The notes under the pieces: model-generated | What the model was told of the DNA's origin: nothing | Database searches by the model: none | Seen by the model: the letters and a program-made list of their open reading frames with translations, nothing else | DNA from: Diaporthe sp. PMI_573 | Taxonomy: Eukaryota > Ascomycota > Sordariomycetes > Diaporthales > Diaporthaceae | DNA length: 64,000 bases | Assembly: GCA_021399435.1 (NCBI GenBank) | Contig: JAJTUP010000027.1 | Coordinates: forward strand, 558,001 to 622,000 | Direction: 5' to 3' | Shown here: in pieces, positions 22,287-34,425 of the stretch | Layout: each line of letters opens with the position of its first letter | How positions within the stretch are numbered: the stretch's first letter is position 1 | Position numbers and translations under genes: made by a program

Positions 22287-23324
22287 ATGCCTCCTGTTCG
22301 CCTCCGCCACATTCACCTCCCCGCGACACCTTCACAGGGCATCTTCCCGAGCTACCAGACAGCGGCGGCCCTGCAACAGCTGCTGCGGCGGCGCCAGCTG
22401 GACTACCAGGGTGCCGAGTCGTCGCCGCCGTCCAACAAGGGCCTCAGCCCGCCTCACCCAACTCTCATCTCCTTCACCCCGCAGCCCACATACACGCTCG
22501 GCCGGCGACAAGCGCAGCCGAACGCAGCCTCCCTCTCGCCAGCAGACATCTCCCGCCTCAAGGCCCCACTCCACATCCACTCCTCCTCCCCCAGCGCAGG
22601 GAAGAACACCACGGACCCGCCGGGCACGGAGCACATCTTCCACCCCTCGGTGCTGACCTCGCCCCGCGGCGGCCTGGCCACATACCACGGACCGGGCCAG
22701 GTGGTGCTATGGCCCGTCATGGTCATCAACTCGTCCACGCGGGCCCTCGGCCACAAGCACTTCACCGTGCGCTGCTACTCCCGCCTGCTAGAGCGCACCA
22801 CCATCTCCCTCCTGCGCCGGCTCTTCGGGCTGGCGGGCTTCACGACTGATGACCCGGGCGTGTGGGTGCGGACGCCATCAGCCCCGCGGGGGCGCAGCAT
22901 GGACGGGGCCGGAGGTGGCGACGGCGAGGTGCGCAAGATCTCCGCCCTGGGCATCCACCTCCGCCGCCACGTCAGCAGCCTCGGCGCCGCGCTCAACCTG
23001 GATATGCCCAACACGCACGCGGTGGGCCCCACCACTACGGCAGAGTCGGACGAGACGACCAACCCCTGGGCTCGGTTCGTCGCGTGCGGGCTCGCGGGCA
23101 AGGGCGTGACCTGCGTAGAGGAGGAGCTCCTCGCGGCCGGGGGCACGGGGATCCCGGGCCTGGACTCGGAGGTGGTGGCCCGGGCGTGGGCGGAGGAGCT
23201 CGCGGAGGGCATGGGGCTGACCGCGCAGGCGGTGGAGCCGGTGGGGAGGGACGAGACCGACGAGCTCCTCGCGGCTTCGCGGCAGGATGGTCACGTCGGT
23301 TCTGCAGGGGGGGACGAGCTCTAG
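22287..23324 (+). CDS. lipB: Lipoyl(octanoyl) transferase LipB
   Basis: Single exon, 345 residues. The family core is complete. RGGLATYHGPGQVVLWPV forms the substrate pocket, KISALGIHLRRHVSSLG carries the conserved catalytic-site lysine, and FVACGLAGKGVTC carries the catalytic cysteine. The enzyme moves octanoyl from mitochondrial acyl-carrier protein to lipoyl domains of 2-oxoacid dehydrogenases and glycine cleavage H protein; lipoyl synthase then adds sulfur. Fungal versions are mitochondrial. The basic N terminus (LRHIHL, LLRRRQL) could serve import. The sequence has a Ser/Pro-rich insert between about residues 65 and 120 and a G/D-rich insert near 205-215. Very high third-position GC produces long shadow ORFs on both strands. 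Confidence 0.93.
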   Translation: MPPVRLRHIHLPATPSQGIFPSYQTAAALQQLLRRRQLDYQGAESSPPSNKGLSPPHPTLISFTPQPTYTLGRRQAQPNAASLSPADISRLKAPLHIHSSSPSAGKNTTDPPGTEHIFHPSVLTSPRGGLATYHGPGQVVLWPVMVINSSTRALGHKHFTVRCYSRLLERTTISLLRRLFGLAGFTTDDPGVWVRTPSAPRGRSMDGAGGGDGEVRKISALGIHLRRHVSSLGAALNLDMPNTHAVGPTTTAESDETTNPWARFVACGLAGKGVTCVEEELLAAGGTGIPGLDSEVVARAWAEELAEGMGLTAQAVEPVGRDETDELLAASRQDGHVGSAGGDEL

Positions 23325-25189
23325 GCCGGGGCAGGGGGACGACGCTGTGATCAGGTGGGCGACCGGTCAGGTCACATGACGGGAGGTGTGAGACGGGGAA
23401 GGATTTTGGGAACAAGTTGTGGATGCCACACGATTACGATCAGCATTTTGCGAGGGTGGCCTGGGTGGTTTGCATGTCAGCTTACATACAGTACGCACTA
23501 GACAGGAGAGAGCCCCGGGCGTTGTAGCTTGTCCGGCCATGGCTGCCCCGTCGTGGTTGTCACTCGGCCCGTAGGCCAATCATGCCTCGACAGCACACCG
23601 AGGCGGCACAACCGCAGTCGCAACCGATCACAGACCTGCACCCCGTCGCTGTGTTCACCAACCCTTGATCTGCCGAGCCGCGAACATTGGGCGAGTACCA
23701 CACAACGCTCACACAAGCCCCGCGCCGCCCCCGGTTGACAGCTGACCAGGGGCGGCCGAGCTTCAAGGAGGGCACGCCATCCGAGAGTAGAATAAGCACC
23801 GAGGCGGCGGGAAAACGACACCTCACATTCACCCCTCACTCCTCACAACGTGCCAGCTGGTGCGAGCCGCGACCCACCAAATCACAGCCGTCGGGGTGGT
23901 CTGATTCCCCCGACTGCCCGCAGTTCTAAAAATGATATATGTAGGTGACGAGAGAACGGGCGGGAACAGGCAGGAGCTCCCGGATGCTGCAGGCTCATAA
24001 CGAAGAGACCAATGCGCATCCCCCATCCCGTCACATCCCACACGCCCTGCATGGACGCGGCCCTTATCTCCCAGTTGACAGGTCCCCAGCCCCTACAGAC
24101 CCCCCCCTTTCCACGCCCCCTACACAGTAGGTTCCATCCCAGTCCACAAGGACCAGGGCGGAGGGGTACGGGGGTACGCCACCAGAATTAGGCGACCCCA
24201 CAAGGCTTCTCTTCCCTCCCGCCGGAGTATTCTCTCGTCGCTGGTTGGTTACCGCCCTCGCGGTACTCTTGCAATCATAACGCGTAGGTCCCTGGCCCCT
24301 TGTGTCTCGGGGCTTGTTTCTGTAGTGATGCTGACCACCCCCTTCTGTTGGGAAACAAAACCACCCAAGAAAAAAAAATATTGTGCAGCTCCTTTGGGCA
24401 TGGCCTGGTCAACGGGCGGCGGTCCCAACAGGTCACGTTAGCTGGGGAGGAGGTCGCAGATAACAATTCGGGGCCCGAATCGGAACTAATGCTCCGCCAA
24501 ACAGCCTGAATCGGCCTGCGTCCGGGCGAAGATGCCGGGTGTGGGCCCTGGTTCGATCTGCCCATACACAGTAGGGAGCAAAGCTGCAGGAGCACTGCAC
24601 CGCCATTGATTCGCTTGTTCCTTCTTTGGATGTGCGTATGTATGTGCGACTCCATGCGCGAGTGTGGCGTGCATGTGTGGGCCTAAGTGTGTATGCAAAC
24701 ACATGTGCGCGCGCAAGCGAAAGCCTCCACCCCATTCACAAGCCAGACTGCCCAATGTTGCATGGCAGCTGTGGGGCCCAGATCGAAGCATGCTGTATGC
24801 AGGCTTCATGTTGTGTGTAGCTGTCACTCTCAATCCTGGCTGGGCATGCCGTTCGATCCATTCTGGCCCGTCCCCCGCCTCTCAAAATCCACATCCAGCG
24901 GCCCCGAAAGAGGCAAAGGCTCGGCACCGGGACAGAGCTGCAGCGATGGTGGTCAGCCCTGCTCGCTCTCAGTGGGCAGTGGGGAAGGGGCTGACGAGTG
25001 GGTGGGTGGGGGGCGGGCCGGGTTGACGTCGTAGGATCAATGACTGCCCAGAAACAATAGTGTCGCGCCCCGCAGAGGTTATCGTCGAATTCACAACCTC
25101 GAGCACCCTCCCTCCCGACGTCAACCACGCTTCGTAGCCACGAGGCTGGCCGTGACAGGGCTTGTGAGTGGCGGCTACATAATATTTTG

Positions 25190-25226
25190 CTGCAGACCTG
25201 CAGACCTGCAGACCTGCAGACTGCAC
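25190..25226. repeat. Octamer tandem repeat GCAGACCT
   Basis: Four near-perfect copies of an 8-base unit (ACCTGCAG in rotated form), each containing a PstI-like CTGCAG palindrome. Confidence 0.85.
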
Positions 25227-28200
25227 GCTCGGACGCTGCACGCCGATGCTCAGACTCTGTCTATTGACTGACAGACTTGCAGATCACTGCAACCATCAAG
25301 ACCTCGCCGCCTTATTCTGTTGGTCGCGGCCGAAGCCCCGCGTGGCCCCCTCCAGAATGGGTAGCGGGCGAGACGCAAGTCGTGAACCCATCTGCGGGTT
25401 TGTGGGGCCAGACGGGACGGGAGAGGCCGCAAGGATGGGAGGGGTTGATCGACCGAGGCAACTGTCGATCGGTCTGTGTAGGATGCAGTTACCATGACGT
25501 CTCGTAATTTTTTGCGCTCTCTCAACCGTCACCCACAGCAAACATGTCAGGTCTTCCGGCGGGAGCAGTTTGCCGATGCGGAGCAAGTTCAAGGTGTCGC
25601 AGCCGACGGCCGTCCCCACATGTTTTCTGTCGACATCATCCAAACTGCCTTCTTTTCTTTTTCTTCCAGAAAAAAAAAAGAGCAAAATGAAGAGGCTCTT
25701 CGGCAGGCCTGTCTGAACGCGACCGCAAAGCACAAGGGTCAACCACTGACATGCGCAGAAGCAAACTTCAATTTCCAGGCTCACCTGAGACAGGACACGA
25801 AGGTGAGGGCTGCTGAAGATCTACTGTATGCAACCGATTCTTCACCGGTTTCCTGAGCACGCTTAACTTCCTCCGTTGATTTCCTGCTTCTTCTGCCTCC
25901 TCCCATTCCAGATTTCAGCTATCTTCTTCGACCATATTACTAGACAGCCGAGCCCAGGGTTGATGCGGGCCACGAGGACCGCCCCCTGCGTTTCTGCCGG
26001 CTGAATGGGAACTGCGCGGTAGGAACTCTCGATCTGGTGCCTACACCGGTGCGGATCCCGACGCGCATATATTTCGGGTTTCCCATTCGGAGTGGCGGGA
26101 CTGAAAGACATGCACATGTTATATGACACGAATTTGGCAAGCAGCAAAGAGACCGTGAGCTCGCCGGCTTTCTGCAGAATCCCCAGACACATCTTCCCGG
26201 CGCTCGTCGTCTCCATCGCCGGCCACAAAACCAACAAGGCGAATGGAATCAAGGACCCTTGTCTGCAGGGTCACTTCGGCTGCTCCGCACTCCCTTTAGA
26301 ATATTCCTGCATGCTCCCTTTCATTTCTGTGTTGGCTGGCCGCATCGACAGGGCCCGCCAAGATCAGTTTGGACTGTCCTTGTCCCTGACCGCCTCGGGA
26401 GCCCGCGCTTGCGGTAGAGTAGAGCCGCGACCGGTACATGCGTACTGGATCGGCACCCGCCCATTCGTGGGCCCAGGCCTCATGGCAGAAGCGCTATGGA
26501 AGGCAGAGAGGCGGGTGTGGCCCAAGAGACCTGTGCCCAGACGTTTCCCCGCTGTAACAGTCCACCCGAAGCCGAATGCCATACTCGCAATCAGCAAGTC
26601 ATTGGTGTATGACCACAGTTTGCTGTCCAGTACGACAATGTTCAGAGCGACTTCGAAGAGCAATAGAGTCAACTGTCTCACGGCGTGTCAGGCTTGCTGC
26701 CATGATGGCAGTCCCGTGAACATTGAACAAGCGGCTCCGCCACCTGAGTGGTTGAGCAACGCTGGATCAGGGCCGTGGACCCTACTCAATGTATCGCCCC
26801 CTCTTTAGAATTGTAAACGCTTGGGTCGCTTGTGCAAAGCACACGGAACTTTACCACAACTGCCAGCTTCCAGAAGAGGCAAGCCGTCGTCCGCCCGGCG
26901 GGCTCAAGGCCATTGTTCGGCTCAGCTCCTGTGGTGTTTCACTTTCCCGAGGCCGACCATAAATGATCTCTTTAGACTGAGGATTCTCGTATTTCGTGTT
27001 CCGGCCAGCCTCTCCGAAGCCTAGGAGGGAAAGGCGACGTTAGGGGTGGCGTGCCAATTCGGAGAGACCGAAGACGGCGGGAGGATGAGGGGATGAGTAG
27101 CGTGGGTAGACTCGAGAAATGTGAATTCTCATGAATGATGTCCAGGTGTAAGCGGTCATGGCGTACAGTGCCGAGCTGAACATGCTGTGAGACGGCAGTG
27201 TTAGTCGCAGACGCAACGCCACAAGATACGAGGACTTGCCTCGCGAGGTGAACAGTTGAATCACTGATCCCAATTGCCTAACTGCGAAAGAGGGCGCGGG
27301 GCTTGGGCACACAGGGAAGGAGTTTGAGAGACATGCCATTTGTGACAGCACGTAGCCGAAGCAGGCATCCGATTCAAACCCCCCTCCTGCGCCTACACCG
27401 CAAGGACATTACGCGACGATGGCCCGGCCGAGGCCAGTAACCTGTGGTGGCCACGGCTACGTACATCAGATGGCGTCGCCCCTAGAGAAAGCTACGGTCG
27501 TGCTGCATGATGTCTTGCACCCGCAAAAACAACAGACGGAAAATTAGGTGGGGGGGGGAGGGTACACAAGCTCGGGTATGACAGTTATTTGGGTGTGGGA
27601 TGACGGCCACAGATTGGGAGAGCCGACCGGCTGTCAGCAGAAGTATTGCCCGTGGCCAGACCACTATCTCCTCTGGTTCGTGAGACCTCAGTGTTCAAAA
27701 TGGTCATGATGGGAGGGACGGATCGGGACGGGATCAGATCATAGGAAAGGTGGGGGGATGGTGTGGATCGAGCAATGGGCTGGGACGCGGCATTGCGAAG
27801 CAAACTCTGTGAGTTGGAACACGCGGGACCGGCAAAAGAGCAGAAATCCCACGAGGCCTGCCCGTGATGGTGGACAGGGTGGGAACGCAAACTGCGGGAC
27901 TAACGCTGGCCTGCATGTCCAGGACGAATATACTCTGCGTGAATGGACATGACCTTGCATTGCCAGTCGAGTCCATTGCATAGCATCAACAGCTGTCCCG
28001 CTCTAATTCGTTTACCGTCAATCATGGTCATGGGTTATACAGTAGTTTGCATGCATCATGACCGCGGATGTTGGCGTTGAATTTTGACGGTTAAACGGCT
28101 ATTGGCGTTCTCTGATCCGAAGTCTCGATACGCATCGAAAACAGCCGGTGGTGATGCAATGGGGGGGGGGGGGAACAGGGTCGCTTGCCCCTGGCCCCTC

Positions 28201-30473
28201 GCCGCAATACATTACGCACTTGTTGTGTTGCTCTCGTTAGAGATTCCGAACCTTGTCTCTGCAAGCACCGGTGGTGTTGTGTTCGCGCAAGCTGGTGGTC
28301 GATCTCCCAGACGGCGGCAGCTCCCTACTTGCCAAGGCCTGAAAGTCGCATGGCTATCAACTCGGTCTCTTCGCCGTAGTTCCATCGCGTGGCGCAGGTT
28401 ATATCGCAAGTTGAGCTTGCCTGCCGCGCCCAGTGCCGTCGTGGCGTGAATCCTTCTGCGACAACCATCATCATCACCATGGCTGCAAGCCTGAGGACAG
28501 TCGCTAGTCATGACCGGGCCTTAGTGTGGTATTTTCTGAGGTGACCCTAATGCCACCGGCAACGGTGAACCTGAATCAGGCCCCTTAAGCGGGCGTGGTG
28601 GTTCATTTTCTCGTGATAGTCCATAGTAATGGTTGATATCGTGGCCCCCACACTTCCCATGTCAATATGTGTAAGGGTGAATTTCGGGAATTGCAGCTGC
28701 GGGCGGCTATATGCCACCTGCGCAGGAGAAACCCATCCCCCATCCCTCTTGCCCGCGCCCACGAGTTGTTGATGGCCTAGGGACGCGAAGCTGGGCTGTA
28801 GTCACTGTGCGTTCTCGAACAAAATGACGAGTTCGTCGATCTGATGCCAAGCAAGTCAGGCCGTGAGCGACCAACCATGCCGGCCCAATTCCCTGATCTT
28901 GCATGATGGTTGCAATGGCAAGTGGTTAGCCGCAACGATCCACCCCGCTAGCGCAGGTTGGACCACCTAAGAGCTATCTCAACGTCGTCTTCATCTCGGG
29001 AGCTGGGGAATGTTCTGGGTGTGGTTTGAGAAAGCCTGCTCCGGGGAATGTGGAGCTTAGTGGAGCGCTAGCTAAGCCCGGCTCGTCATTATGATGGAAA
29101 AGGGACGAGATTGTCTTATGAAGCGGAGGCAGTTTCATCAGGAATGGCCTTTGGCAACGCGTTTGGTCCAAACACCAGTCATCCATAATCCGCCTTGCTG
29201 GTCGACTTCGGCAGGTCGTCTCGTCCTCTCAAGCTGCCGCTGGTCTTGCGCCTGGAACCCGCACGGCACGTTACAAGTCACGTACATATCAACTGTTCGT
29301 GATCCGCTCTGATGCGATGGGGCTGTTCCTGCCGAGGCCAATCCTGTAATGCAAGCATCTGGCTGCCCGCCGTGGGGTTGGCCAGGCCAGCCGGCTCGTC
29401 GACGCAACAGCTTTTTGTGTGTGCAAGTGCGCATGTGTCTTGTAGTAGGTGCGAGTGTGGGTGTGTGGCGGCGCCTCTTCGTAGCAGTCCACGACGTTGT
29501 CAAGCAACTCTCCTGTCAAAAGTCAGATTGTGTCACTAGGTCACGAGGTGTATGGGTGGAGTTCCATCCCGTAAGCCTGCTGACCTCGCTCGGGGGTAGA
29601 CGCACACGGTTGGGGCACACAGCACGGAGGCGAGCAGGTGGGAATATCGACGCAACCGCCGCAAATGAGCCTCGTGCAATCGGCCAGTGTGCAGATGTCA
29701 GATCTCAGCGATGGCGAGATGGCGTGGTGGCTTCGTGTAACCACCAGTGCCGGCGTTGCGTCCCCCTCCCTTAGGAAGCCTTAGGATGGCTAGTACAGCC
29801 CGGCTGAAGTCCTAGCCGACTGTGTACTGTCTGTCCAAGTCCATGCGCGGGTCGTGTCTGGTGAGATTGGTTACGCTTGAGACGAGCCTGGTGTTTCCCC
29901 CGACCCGTGCAGTACATACTCGGTTGATGAGTGTAGCATTGGATACCTGCTGCCCGAAGGACCATCTATTACCGCAGAGCTAATCCTTGTACGTGACCGG
30001 GCCAAATCGCATCACGGGCTTTCCCGGTCGTCTATTATCAGACGTGACCAGACCACCGAATGCCATCGACCGCAGCGACCAGGGGTGTCCCGAGAAGACA
30101 GTGTCTATTCCCAAGCTGTCTCCTGCATTGGCGAGAGACCCTGGGCTTATCAATGTGACGAAGCAACAGCATTGGCTGAGAGGCGACGCCCCACCGAAGG
30201 TCTGTCTCGTCTGTGCCCACATAGAGGGCGTTCAACCTGGACGGCAAGTGTTCCTCAGTTGGTGAACCAGGAGGCCAGGGGACAATTGACTGCAGCAATG
30301 TGGGATGCAGAGTATCGCTTCCCGGAACGGAGCGGAGGCGGGAACGCGTGCATATTGCCGACATGGCGGGCGTCAATCATTGGCGACTATTGCTATGAGG
30401 GGCAATGACGAGTTGTTGGGGGTGTTCTTGATCCCACGTTCTGCAAGATGATACCAGTAATCTGTACGTGGCT

Positions 30474-30560
30474 GCTGTGCTGTGCTGTGCTGTGCCGTGC
30501 CGTGCTGTGCTGTCCTGCGCTGCGCTGCGCTGCGCTGCGCTGCGCTGTGATGTGATGTGC
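30474..30560. repeat. Pentamer tandem repeat CTGTG / CTGCG
   Basis: About 16 pentamers. CTGTG and CCGTG units change to a block of CTGCG units and then to GATGT. The graded unit variants suggest slippage plus point change. Both strands read open through it, generating false ORFs rich in Ala, Gln and His or Cys. Confidence 0.85.
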
Positions 30561-31487
30561 AATGACGGGGCCGCAAGCATGGAGGTCTGCGTGTTGATGA
30601 GACGACGAGCTGTGCAATGCAGCTGCTCAGACGTATGCTATCGGGAAGGACGGGAGCTTCCCGGGATCTACCTACCACAGGCATTCTGGCATTATGTGTG
30701 GGATCAGGCATGTAGGCTAGACCATCAGACGGACGACCCAGACCACATGGGCCCGGCAGGCCAGCCTGCCATGCCAGCCTGCTGGTGCACACTAATAGCA
30801 GTCGGCCATGTCTGTGTGCTACGTTTGTTTGCCTGTGCGCATGCGATGAGGCGGGACCACATGGACAGGCACTGGCTGTGCTCTGGTGTCCGTGGTGCCG
30901 ATTGACTAGCTTTGTGTTCTCGGCGGCGTGCGGGCGGGCGGATTGCACCGTTGGATCGTGAATTAGATTCGAGGTGATCTTGTCTGCCCCTGGCTCTGGC
31001 CCCGGATCTGGCCACGACGGCCCTTTTGTCTGGTTGGCGCCACGCCGGCCCCAGGACTGAGCACAGATGGGCGTTCCGTGCCGATGGACGCCAGCCAGCT
31101 AGGACGGGCAAACGGTGGCGCACGGATGAATTGGTGACCACGGGGCTTTTCTCCTGTGGTTTGGACCACTGGATTGCACAGTAGAGTAGTAATCAACGAG
31201 AGGTGGCGGAAGGGGGTCCAGTCCGGGCATGAGAGGCGTCAAGCTGGGGCATAGTTACTGGGTACCGACTTGCATGAATGCGACCGTGACAGTGGCGCCC
31301 GACCAAAGAACAGAGCCCTCTATCCGAGCACGACGGCCGAGAACAACCTGGTAGCTTGCGCATTATGAATCATGACGGAACCAGGCTCTCGTGTCTCTCC
31401 CACGGCTCGATCGAAGTCAAACAGACTGGGCGCGGGGGGGGGGGCGAGGGAGGGAACGGCGCGGCGGAGGTCGCGGTCGCAATGGCA

Positions 31488-31526
31488 ATGCCAGTCGCAG
31501 TCGCAGTCGCAGTTGCAGTCGCAGGG
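31488..31526. repeat. Hexamer tandem repeat CAGTCG
   Basis: About six CAGTCG/CAGTTG hexamers, shortly after a 10-base G-run at about 31435-31444. Confidence 0.8.
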
Positions 31527-31997
31527 TATGGGTTTCTGAAACCTCAAGCAGCAACGACCGACGGGTCTAGCCTGGGCAGCGGGCAGCGTTGCCTGCCACA
31601 GTCCTGCCCCCGTCTGGCGGGACCCCCTAAATGGTCTTTCATAGGCGGGGCCTAACGACTAACGACAGAAGACCTTGCACGTGTGGGTGGAAGGATCGCC
31701 CACTAACCAGCTAACCTGAGCACTAGCCGACCCAGGCAATGCTCGACCCTTTGGGGATGTGGTCTTGTTGCCGAGAGTACTGGACATGGCTAGCCAGGCC
31801 GTACCCTACCTGCCCTGCCCTGCCATGTAGGCCGTGTAGGGGAAAGAGGCATCGATATCGACTGGGCCGTCCAGGCCGGCCGAGGGAAGCACTATGCGAG
31901 CTGAAAGCTGGACCCGCAAGCCAGCCCAGCCAGCCATTCACCCTACCGTGGGCAGTAGTTGGTGGCGGGATGAAAAGGTGGCAGGAGGTGTTAGCAG

Positions 31998-32128
31998 CAG
32001 GAGGAGGAGGAGGAGGAGGAGGAGGAGGAGGAGAGGAGGAGGAGGTGGTGGTGGTGGAGGACCAGCAGTAGCAGGAGTAGCAGTAGCAGGAGTAGCAGCA
32101 GCAACACCAACAACAACAGCAACAACAC
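31998..32128. repeat. GAG trinucleotide array followed by GTG, GCAGTA and AAC repeats
   Basis: An almost pure GAG array (31998-32045) passes into GTG units, then AGCAGGAGTAGC-type units, then CAA/AAC triplets. The trinucleotide basis keeps several frames open, so poly-Arg/Gly/Glu or poly-Pro/Leu ORFs arise on both strands. None looks like a real gene. Confidence 0.85.
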
Positions 32129-32170
32129 AAGCAGCGGCAGACGAGCATGACAACTATGGCTTCTGAGTGC

Positions 32171-32197
32171 ACCATCGCCATCGCCATCGCCATCGCC
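32171..32197. repeat. Hexamer repeat CCATCG
   Basis: Four copies of CCATCG on the plus strand. Confidence 0.8.
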
Positions 32198-32317
32198 CCC
32201 ACCCGGCCTCTCCAGTGAACATTCCTCGAGCTGTTGAACCGACTGGTCTCATGCATCCATCACCTTCTCTCACACACACACAAATGCGTGCGCAGACACG
32301 TGCACACCCTCACTAAT

Positions 32318-32454
32318 TCACACACCACACCACACCACACCACACTACACCACAACACACCACACCACACCACACCACACCACACTACACTACACTACAC
32401 TACACTACACTACACTACACTACGCACACCACACACACACACACACACACACAC
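32318..32454. repeat. CACAC/CACTA pentamer array ending in a CA dinucleotide run
   Basis: About 137 bp. ACACC pentamers give way to ACACT pentamers and then to a pure CA run. The plus strand is almost free of G and the unit length is five, giving long low-complexity Thr/His/Pro ORFs. Confidence 0.9.
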
Positions 32455-33008
32455 GGCCGAGAGAAGTATCCTGACGTTCCAGCTTGGTTGGCCACTCATC
32501 GGCCACCATTCACAATTTTCACGGCGTCCAGACGTCCCAAGGTTGCCGTCGACGTCTCGCTCCGAGGACCCCTGACCAGGAGAGCTCCCACACGCCGGCA
32601 ACCTCAACCAGGGTTTCCCCAGCCGAGCCCGCCCCGTCAATCCCGCTAGGTATCCCTGGGACAGGCCACGGGCGCGCTCCCAGGCAATCCAGGTAGGCTT
32701 TGCCAGGCTTGGGCGCAGGCTCAGGGCTCAAGCTTCGGGGCTTTGGAGCTGCCGCGGGCAGCCGCCATCTGGCATCTGGCATCTTCATCAGACGAGACCA
32801 ATACCACACGGACAAGGGCTCCTCTCTTGGCCCGTGGCGATCACCCAGACAGACACGCACCCCCCAGCCAGCCAGCCAGCCAGGAAACCAGACGTCTGCT
32901 TCTCGATTGACACCCTTCCCGGCAACCAGCACCAGCGCCATTTGCAAGCACCGGCCCATCCAGCCCATCCCGTCTTTAAACAGAGAGAGCACAGAGCACA
33001 GAGCACAG

Positions 33009-33028
33009 AGGGAATGAGGGAATGAGGG

Positions 33029-33073
<45 letters not shown>

Positions 33074-33108
33074 GAGGGAGGGAGGGGGAGGGGGAGGGAG
33101 AGAGAGCT
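33009..33108. repeat. Purine tract: GGAATGA heptamers, GA run and GGGA run
   Basis: Three GGAATGA-type heptamers, then about 25 GA dinucleotides, then GGGAGG-rich sequence. The plus strand is essentially all purine for some 80 bases, which favours triplex or H-DNA structure. Confidence 0.88.
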
Positions 33109-33737
33109 GTTGCTGCCCCCTTGCCAGCTGAGCCGTCCAGTCATTGACGCTCCCGACTCGGAGGCTCCCTGTCCCTTTCACTGGCTACTCCCGCGGGTCA
33201 GTGCGTCGCCGCCTTGCTCGGGTTTGATGAGATGGGATGGGTTGGGATGTTCACGCTCTATCCTCCCTCGGGCCCTGCGTGTGCATACAGCAGTCAATGA
33301 AGAGCAAAGGAAGAAAAACCGAGAAAGGCAGTCAAAGCCATCCCCTCCCCGAGCTCCTCTCGTATAAGCACTGTGGTTTCCAAACTTTCCTCCTGCCCTT
33401 GATGTCTTGGTGCCGTCGCCCTTCTTCCATAGTCTTCAATTAAACGAGACGCAATATCAACAACGCACTCCTGGCCGCCACACCCACACCACACCTGTTC
33501 CGTCCGCATCGGATCTCCAGTGTGTGCCTGTGCCGCTCCCAGCCTATCTGTCTAATTTGAGTACTTGCTAGGGTCGAGGTCTTGCGTGTCGCTTGACCCT
33601 CCTCACGACTCACATACAGTCAGCACTACCGCGATCCTTGGACCGGCTTAGACAACCAGCAGGCCACAGACGCTGTCAAAACTTCGTGTGCTTGCTGCAC
33701 GCATCAGCACCGTATTTATCCTTCGCCCCACTGTCGC

Positions 33738-33770
33738 CCATCACCATCACCCTCACCCTCACCCTCACCG
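33738..33770. repeat. CCCTCA/CCATCA hexamer repeat
   Basis: Five to six hexamers inside the C/T-rich stretch upstream of the otubain gene. Not a telomere repeat (TTAGGG/CCCTAA). Confidence 0.8.
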
Positions 33771-33989
33771 TGTCACCTTCGAAACCGAGCCAGACCTTGC
33801 TCTACCTCTCTTACCTAGCACACCGTCCTTGACCCGTTGATCCCGACCTTGGACCCAAAGCCCGCGCTGTTCCGACGACGACGTTCCGGCCTCGGCTTCT
33901 CTCTGTTGGAGCGGTTGCCTCTATATCGCCCCTGTCTCGGCGTCTTAACGACCACCAAGCCGATATTCCTGCTCCGAACCACGGTCTAC

Positions 33990-34024
33990 CTTTCTTCTTC
34001 TTCTTCTTCTTCTTCCTTCTCCCC
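33990..34024 (+). promoter_or_regulatory. TTC-rich pyrimidine tract in presumed otubain promoter/leader
   Basis: A TTC trinucleotide run within a broader C/T-rich zone (about 33.9-34.1 kb). Such tracts are common just upstream of transcription starts in filamentous fungi. Transcription start cannot be located by eye. Confidence 0.45.
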
Positions 34025-34345
34025 TTTGTTTCCATCCACAAGATCTGTTCTGTCCTGGCTTGCCGTCTGACCGTCAACCCAACCTCCAAACTACTGCTTC
34101 CTCCGACCGGCTGCAACCATTTCCCTGTTACACCCATGCACATGAGGACCTCCACGTCTTGACAAACCTCCCGGGTCGGGACTTGGCAACACTGCTACGC
34201 GTAGGCTGTGTCTCCCAAGGTCTCGTTCAACGGCCGTACGTTCAACCTTACTTGCCATATGATTCATCTGTTTCCGCCGCGACGTCCACACCTCTGGCCG
34301 TGACCTGCTTCTCTCGGTGCCATTCCTCCTGTCATTCGTGCCTAC

Positions 34346-34367
34346 ATGTGTATATGTGTATATATGT

Positions 34368-34405
<38 letters not shown>

Positions 34406-34425
34406 GCGTGTGCGCGCGCGCGTGT
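34346..34425. repeat. GT dinucleotide microsatellite
   Basis: About 80 bp of TG/TA/CG alternation: a TGTATA-type start, a pure TG run, then GCGTGT and CGCGCG. Alternating purine-pyrimidine sequence of this length can adopt Z-DNA. It lies about 270-340 bp before the otubain start codon, so it is in the leader or a leader intron. Confidence 0.9.

Noticed and set aside
22862..23350. Long Gly/Arg-rich plus-strand ORF and several antisense ORFs
   Set aside because: Shadows of lipB, caused by its very high third-position GC; composition is unlike real proteins.
26092..26808. 238-codon plus-strand ORF and an antisense hydrophobic ORF in the gene desert
   Set aside because: Neither shows motifs, good start context or splice structure; likely chance openness.
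30373..30948. 191-codon minus-strand ORF with Ser-Ala-Ala-Gln-His runs
   Set aside because: It reads through the CTGTG/CTGCG array; repeat-born.
31723..32256. 177-codon minus-strand ORF rich in Cys, Ser and Pro
   Set aside because: It is generated by the trinucleotide repeats, with no protein-like sequence outside them.
33738..33770. CCCTCA repeats resembling telomere sequence
   Set aside because: The unit is CCCTCA, not CCCTAA, and the site is interior and short.
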